Below are positions 22,587 through 25,056 of a DNA stretch of 25,056 nt, piece by piece. Origin of the DNA: Pyrolobus sp964613695 (GTDB taxonomy: Archaea > Thermoproteota > Thermoprotei_A > Sulfolobales > Pyrodictiaceae). The notes under the pieces are model-generated. The model did no database searches. It saw only the letters and a list, made by a program, of their open reading frames with translations, and was not told where the DNA came from. Made by a program: the position numbers and the translations under genes. Location: the NCBI GenBank assembly GCA_964613695.1, contig CAZTIR010000020.1:1-25056 (forward strand), read 5' to 3'. Position 1 is the first letter of the stretch, and each line of letters opens with the position of its first letter.

Positions 22587-23462
22587 TTGGCGGGGTTTGG
22601 CGCGCTCCTCTCGACTCTAGTGGGTGGCGTGCTCCTCGGCGGCGTCTACGCCCTCGTGGCCCTAGGCCTTGCTGTCGCGTGGGGCGCCTCGAGGGTGATT
22701 AACCTCGCGCATGGGGCTCTAGTCGTGTTCGGTAGTTACCTCGCTTTTAGCCTCTACAAGGCTCTCGGCATGCACCCTGTTGTAGCGTTACCCGTGGTGG
22801 CGTTGGCGGGGTTCGCGCTAGGCTACCTGCTCTACTACCTCGTGCTGTACCGGGTGGCCGAGAACGAGCTGGTATCACTGCTCGCCACTTTCGGCCTCAG
22901 CCTCTTCCTCTACGCGGTGATGCTCGCCATCTGGGGCCCTGATCCGCGTACACTACTCTGGGCGGAGGGGAGTGCGAGGCTAGGCCCCGTCTTCATACCG
23001 TTGAGCAAGCTCTACGCTTCCATAGCGGCCCTGGCTCTCATAGGATTCTACCACCTTATCCTCTACAGGACGAGCGTCGGGAGGGCTATGAGGGCAATGG
23101 CCCAGAGCTTTGAGGTCGCGCGTGTAGTTGGGATAGAGCCTCGGAGCGTGGGATCGATAGCCTTCGGGCTTGGTGCTGCAGCCGCGTTCGCAGCGGGTGT
23201 TGTGGTGACGGGCTATGCCAGCTTCACGCCAGACGCTGGGGGCACATGGCTAATCATAGCCCTGGCGGTCGTAGCCATGGCCGGGCTTCGCAACCTACTA
23301 GCGGTTCTAGCGGGTGGCGTCGTGCTGGGGGCTGTCTCGCAGCTAGCGGGTTTCACCCTCGGCGCCATGTACCAGGAGATCGTGCCCATGGTTGCGCTAG
23401 CCCTCTTCTTCGTCATCTCCCCCGAGGGTCTCTTCACGCGCGTGCGTGTTAGGAGGGTTTAA
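22587..23462 (+). CDS. livH: Branched-chain amino acid-type ABC transporter permease (LivH-like)
   Basis: This 291-aa inner-membrane permease has about eight helices. LivH family hallmarks are present: GVYALVALGLAVAWGASRVI, INLAHGALVVFGSYLAF near the N-terminus, the cytoplasmic coupling loop YRTSVGRAMRAMAQSFEVAR with VVGIE, and the C-terminal LALFFVISPEGLF. It is complete. The start is TTG 22587; no ATG or GTG is available in frame before the stop at 22569. It would pair with LivM and two ATPases (LivF, LivG), none of which are in the window. Instead an opposite-strand amidohydrolase overlaps its last 14 bp. The partners may be elsewhere or the importer may be incomplete. Confidence 0.9.
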   Translation: MAGFGALLSTLVGGVLLGGVYALVALGLAVAWGASRVINLAHGALVVFGSYLAFSLYKALGMHPVVALPVVALAGFALGYLLYYLVLYRVAENELVSLLATFGLSLFLYAVMLAIWGPDPRTLLWAEGSARLGPVFIPLSKLYASIAALALIGFYHLILYRTSVGRAMRAMAQSFEVARVVGIEPRSVGSIAFGLGAAAAFAAGVVVTGYASFTPDAGGTWLIIALAVVAMAGLRNLLAVLAGGVVLGAVSQLAGFTLGAMYQEIVPMVALALFFVISPEGLFTRVRVRRV

Positions 23463-24531
23463 GCTCCTCTAGGAGCCTAGCAGCCAGTCGCGCAGCCTCC
23501 TCAACCCTAGACCTCGGTATCGTTATGTGCTCCCCCTGGTCGACGATGGGAGAGCCGTTTGCCACTACGAGCTCAACCCTAGGCTCTATGTCGAGTAGGA
23601 GCCTCGCGAGCGTGTCGCGGCGCGGGGGTATGCCGGGCGGCAGAGAGACGTCGTAGACCACAAGGTGGGCTGGAGACCCGGGCTCTATGACGCCACCCTC
23701 GAGTCCCAGAGCCTCGGCGCCCCACCTCGTCGCGGCTAGTAGTGCAGCGTCGTAGCCCAGACCCTGCCACGCCGCCACCATGGAGGCTCGGAGCACGCTA
23801 CTAATGCTCACAGCATCCAACCCGATACCCACCGGGGGCTCTGGCGGCGCTCCCCCAGGGACGGGCACGTACACCCTAACCCTCGCCCCAGTCCCCCTAG
23901 ACGCGTGCATCACCATATCGCCGCCCCCCGCGGGGGGATGAGTGTAGAGCGGCACGCCAGCCTCCTTAGCCACCCTGATAGCCTCGCCCAGGAGCCCCTC
24001 GTCGCAGACAACTAGAGCGGCTCTAGCCCTGGCCTCGAGCAGGGTCTCAAGCTCCTCCCTCCACCCCCTACTCGAATACCTACACCCCACCAGGACGCCT
24101 ACAAGACCATCAACACCGGCATCCCTCATAGCCCTCCACACCGCGGGCGCGTGCACGTCACTAGCCTGCACCACCGTGACGCCATGCAACGTGAGCTCGT
24201 AGAGCGAGAGAGTTGCAAGCAGGTAGGCCTCCCTCTCCCCAATAACCTCGACGAGCCTCGCAGCAAGCTCCGTGTTAGCAGGGTCGCCGTGCTCTAGCAC
24301 GTGGCGCAGCGGGTATAGGAGGAGGTGGGTATGGGCCGACACGAGGCCAGGTAGGGCAACCCTACCCTCCCCGCCGGCAACCAGGTTAGCCGCCTCGAGC
24401 TCGGCGGGAGGCTCGCCAGCCCCAACACCCTTAACCCTACCGGCCTCGATGTACACGTAGCCCCTCTCATGGAACCTATTGGACCCCGGCGAGGCGACGA
24501 TAGAATCATAGACTAGAATCGAGATGCTCAA
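23449..24531 (-). CDS. Amidohydrolase family protein, compact and divergent
   Basis: This 360-aa protein resembles the nucleoside/cytosine deaminase-like branch of the amidohydrolase superfamily. N-terminal barrel strands precede LPGLVSAHTHLLL, whose H67-T-H69 is the first metal motif. A further His lies in LYTHPPAGGGD and another in MVMHASRGTG, and the end ALGLEGGVIEPGSPAHLVVY is the usual return to the beta sandwich. The protein is shorter than the usual 400-450 aa. The region between the second His and the C-terminus lacks the clear HxE and GTDG motifs of SAH/MTA deaminases; the nearest is GIGLDAVSI. Activity is therefore uncertain. ATG 24531 overlaps the previous gene's stop by 4 bp, so the two are co-translated. 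The 3' end overlaps livH by 14 bp. Confidence 0.75.
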   Translation of the reverse strand: MSISILVYDSIVASPGSNRFHERGYVYIEAGRVKGVGAGEPPAELEAANLVAGGEGRVALPGLVSAHTHLLLYPLRHVLEHGDPANTELAARLVEVIGEREAYLLATLSLYELTLHGVTVVQASDVHAPAVWRAMRDAGVDGLVGVLVGCRYSSRGWREELETLLEARARAALVVCDEGLLGEAIRVAKEAGVPLYTHPPAGGGDMVMHASRGTGARVRVYVPVPGGAPPEPPVGIGLDAVSISSVLRASMVAAWQGLGYDAALLAATRWGAEALGLEGGVIEPGSPAHLVVYDVSLPPGIPPRRDTLARLLLDIEPRVELVVANGSPIVDQGEHITIPRSRVEEAARLAARLLEELKPS

Positions 24532-24959
24532 CGTGACCCCCGGCAGGGGTCGGGCATCGAGGCTAAAAGAGACTCCACCTCTCTACGCTTCCAGCACCTC
24601 CGTGCAGCTTCGAGCAGCCTCCTATACTCCCTCTCGAAGACAGCGTTGTGGGGCCTAAGCCCGCCCGTAAACCCCCTGGGTATATGGGCAGCCTCGTGCG
24701 CAAGAACCTCGATCAGCTCCCGGGGTGATAGTTGAGAAGCCCTAGGGTAGACGAGCTCCACCACATACACCGGTTTAAGATTGAACGCTACTTGGAACAC
24801 TCGTGGAAGACCCCACACGCGCGCGACAACACTACTAGTGGAGCATGACACAACTACAGCAATGCGCCCAGCCCAAGACCCGAGGCCCCAGCACTCTCTC
24901 GCCAACAGCTCCAAGGCGCGTGTCGCCGCAGGCCATGCGAGCATTGAAACCCTAGCCAC
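24528..24959 (-). CDS. Small HExxH metallopeptidase-like protein
   Basis: This is a 143-aa cytosolic-looking protein. The zinc-binding helix is LAHEAAHIPRGF (H88, E89, H92). It is followed by GGLRPHN, whose H104 is a likely third ligand. The arrangement HExxHIP followed closely by GLRPHN recalls the putative metallopeptidases annotated in archaea and phages (PhageMetallopep-like). Upstream, FNLKPVYVVELVYPR is a beta pair of the fold. Basic and Cys residues follow in the last third (RRCWKRREV). The start is GTG 24959; ATG 24944 is the alternative. It overlaps the amidohydrolase start by 4 bp. The target is unknown, and the family is inferred from motif memory. Confidence 0.65.
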   Translation of the reverse strand: MARVSMLAWPAATRALELLARECWGLGSWAGRIAVVVSCSTSSVVARVWGLPRVFQVAFNLKPVYVVELVYPRASQLSPRELIEVLAHEAAHIPRGFTGGLRPHNAVFEREYRRLLEAARRCWKRREVESLLASMPDPCRGSR

Positions 24960-24995
24960 TTTACCCCAGACCGTGCTCCCGAGCCCAGCCGCCAG

Positions 24996-25006
24996 GATAA
25001 AAAATG
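24996..25006. promoter_or_regulatory. TATA-like element at the right-edge divergent region
   Basis: GATAAAAAATG at 24996-25006 is centred about 31 nt before GTG 25032 on the plus strand, and on the minus strand (TTTTTTATC) about 42 nt before the metallopeptidase GTG 24959. It is best suited to a plus-strand gene starting at 25032. Confidence 0.45.
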
Positions 25007-25031
25007 GAAACCTTATTAGGGGCTAATTGCG

Positions 25032-25056
25032 GTGAGCTTCAAGTGGCGGCCGGTCC
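25032..25056 (+). CDS. Probable gene start running off the right edge
   Basis: GTG at 25032 opens a frame reading MSFKWRPV to the window end. The support is the A-rich TATA-like element about 31 nt upstream, the divergent orientation from the metallopeptidase gene, and the absence of another feature in this gap. Eight codons are too few to name a product. Confidence 0.35.

Noticed and set aside
1..25056. CRISPR arrays, insertion sequences, integrase sites
   Set aside because: No regularly spaced direct repeats, transposase motifs or tRNA-adjacent att duplications were seen.

Overview
The window comes from a GC-rich archaeon. It carries archaeal-type RNA polymerase subunits D and N, ribosomal protein L18e, Nob1, Dph6 and a PUA-containing NSUN-type rRNA/tRNA methyltransferase. 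TTG and GTG starts are common, many neighbouring genes overlap by 4 bp, and TATA-like boxes sit about 25-40 nt ahead of start codons. This points to a hyperthermophilic Thermoproteota/Crenarchaeota member, plausibly Desulfurococcales (Pyrodictium/Hyperthermus-like). The genus is inferred, not demonstrated.

Layout: (1) 1-1525, minus strand: an M20 metallohydrolase and a possible partial gene running off the left edge. (2) 1603-11030, one dense plus-strand run. It starts with three housekeeping genes (class I fumarase beta subunit, m5C methyltransferase, Nob1). It continues, by an overlap of nob1 with a signal-peptide sequence, into a MoxR-type envelope cassette: a large secreted/anchored protein with a DUF4129-like tail, a DUF4350-like membrane protein, the MoxR AAA+ ATPase, a DUF58 protein, a multi-span membrane protein interrupted by a 100-N assembly gap, and a two-span mini-protein. 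(3) 11065-15204: the translation/transcription cluster rpoD, L18e, L13, S9, rpoN on the minus strand, with S2 beyond. An agmatinase-family gene on the opposite strand sits between rpoN and S2. (4) 15241-17369: a small membrane protein, an NAD-type isocitrate/isopropylmalate dehydrogenase and diphthine-ammonia ligase. (5) 17501-20845, plus strand: a UPF0282 metallo-beta-lactamase-fold protein, a thioredoxin-like protein, an unrecognised 130-aa protein and an ion-transporter-superfamily permease. (6) 21056-23462: a LivK-type binding protein with a C-terminal membrane anchor and a LivH permease; no LivM/F/G is present. (7) 23449-24959, minus strand: a compact amidohydrolase and a small HExxH metallopeptidase-like protein. 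(8) A probable gene start at the right edge.

Functional links: the fumarase subunit and the isocitrate dehydrogenase-like enzyme would serve central carbon metabolism. Nob1, the m5C methyltransferase, Dph6 and the ribosomal/RNAP genes form a broad translation and transcription neighbourhood. The most system-like unit is 3854-11030, where an AAA+ ATPase, a vWA-like DUF58 partner and several membrane/secreted proteins are tightly coupled. By analogy with MoxR/DUF58 operons this suggests assembly or quality control of an envelope complex, with the 721-aa low-complexity protein as a lineage-specific component. I found no CRISPR array, insertion sequence, rRNA or convincing tRNA. No stretch over 300 bases lacks a gene.
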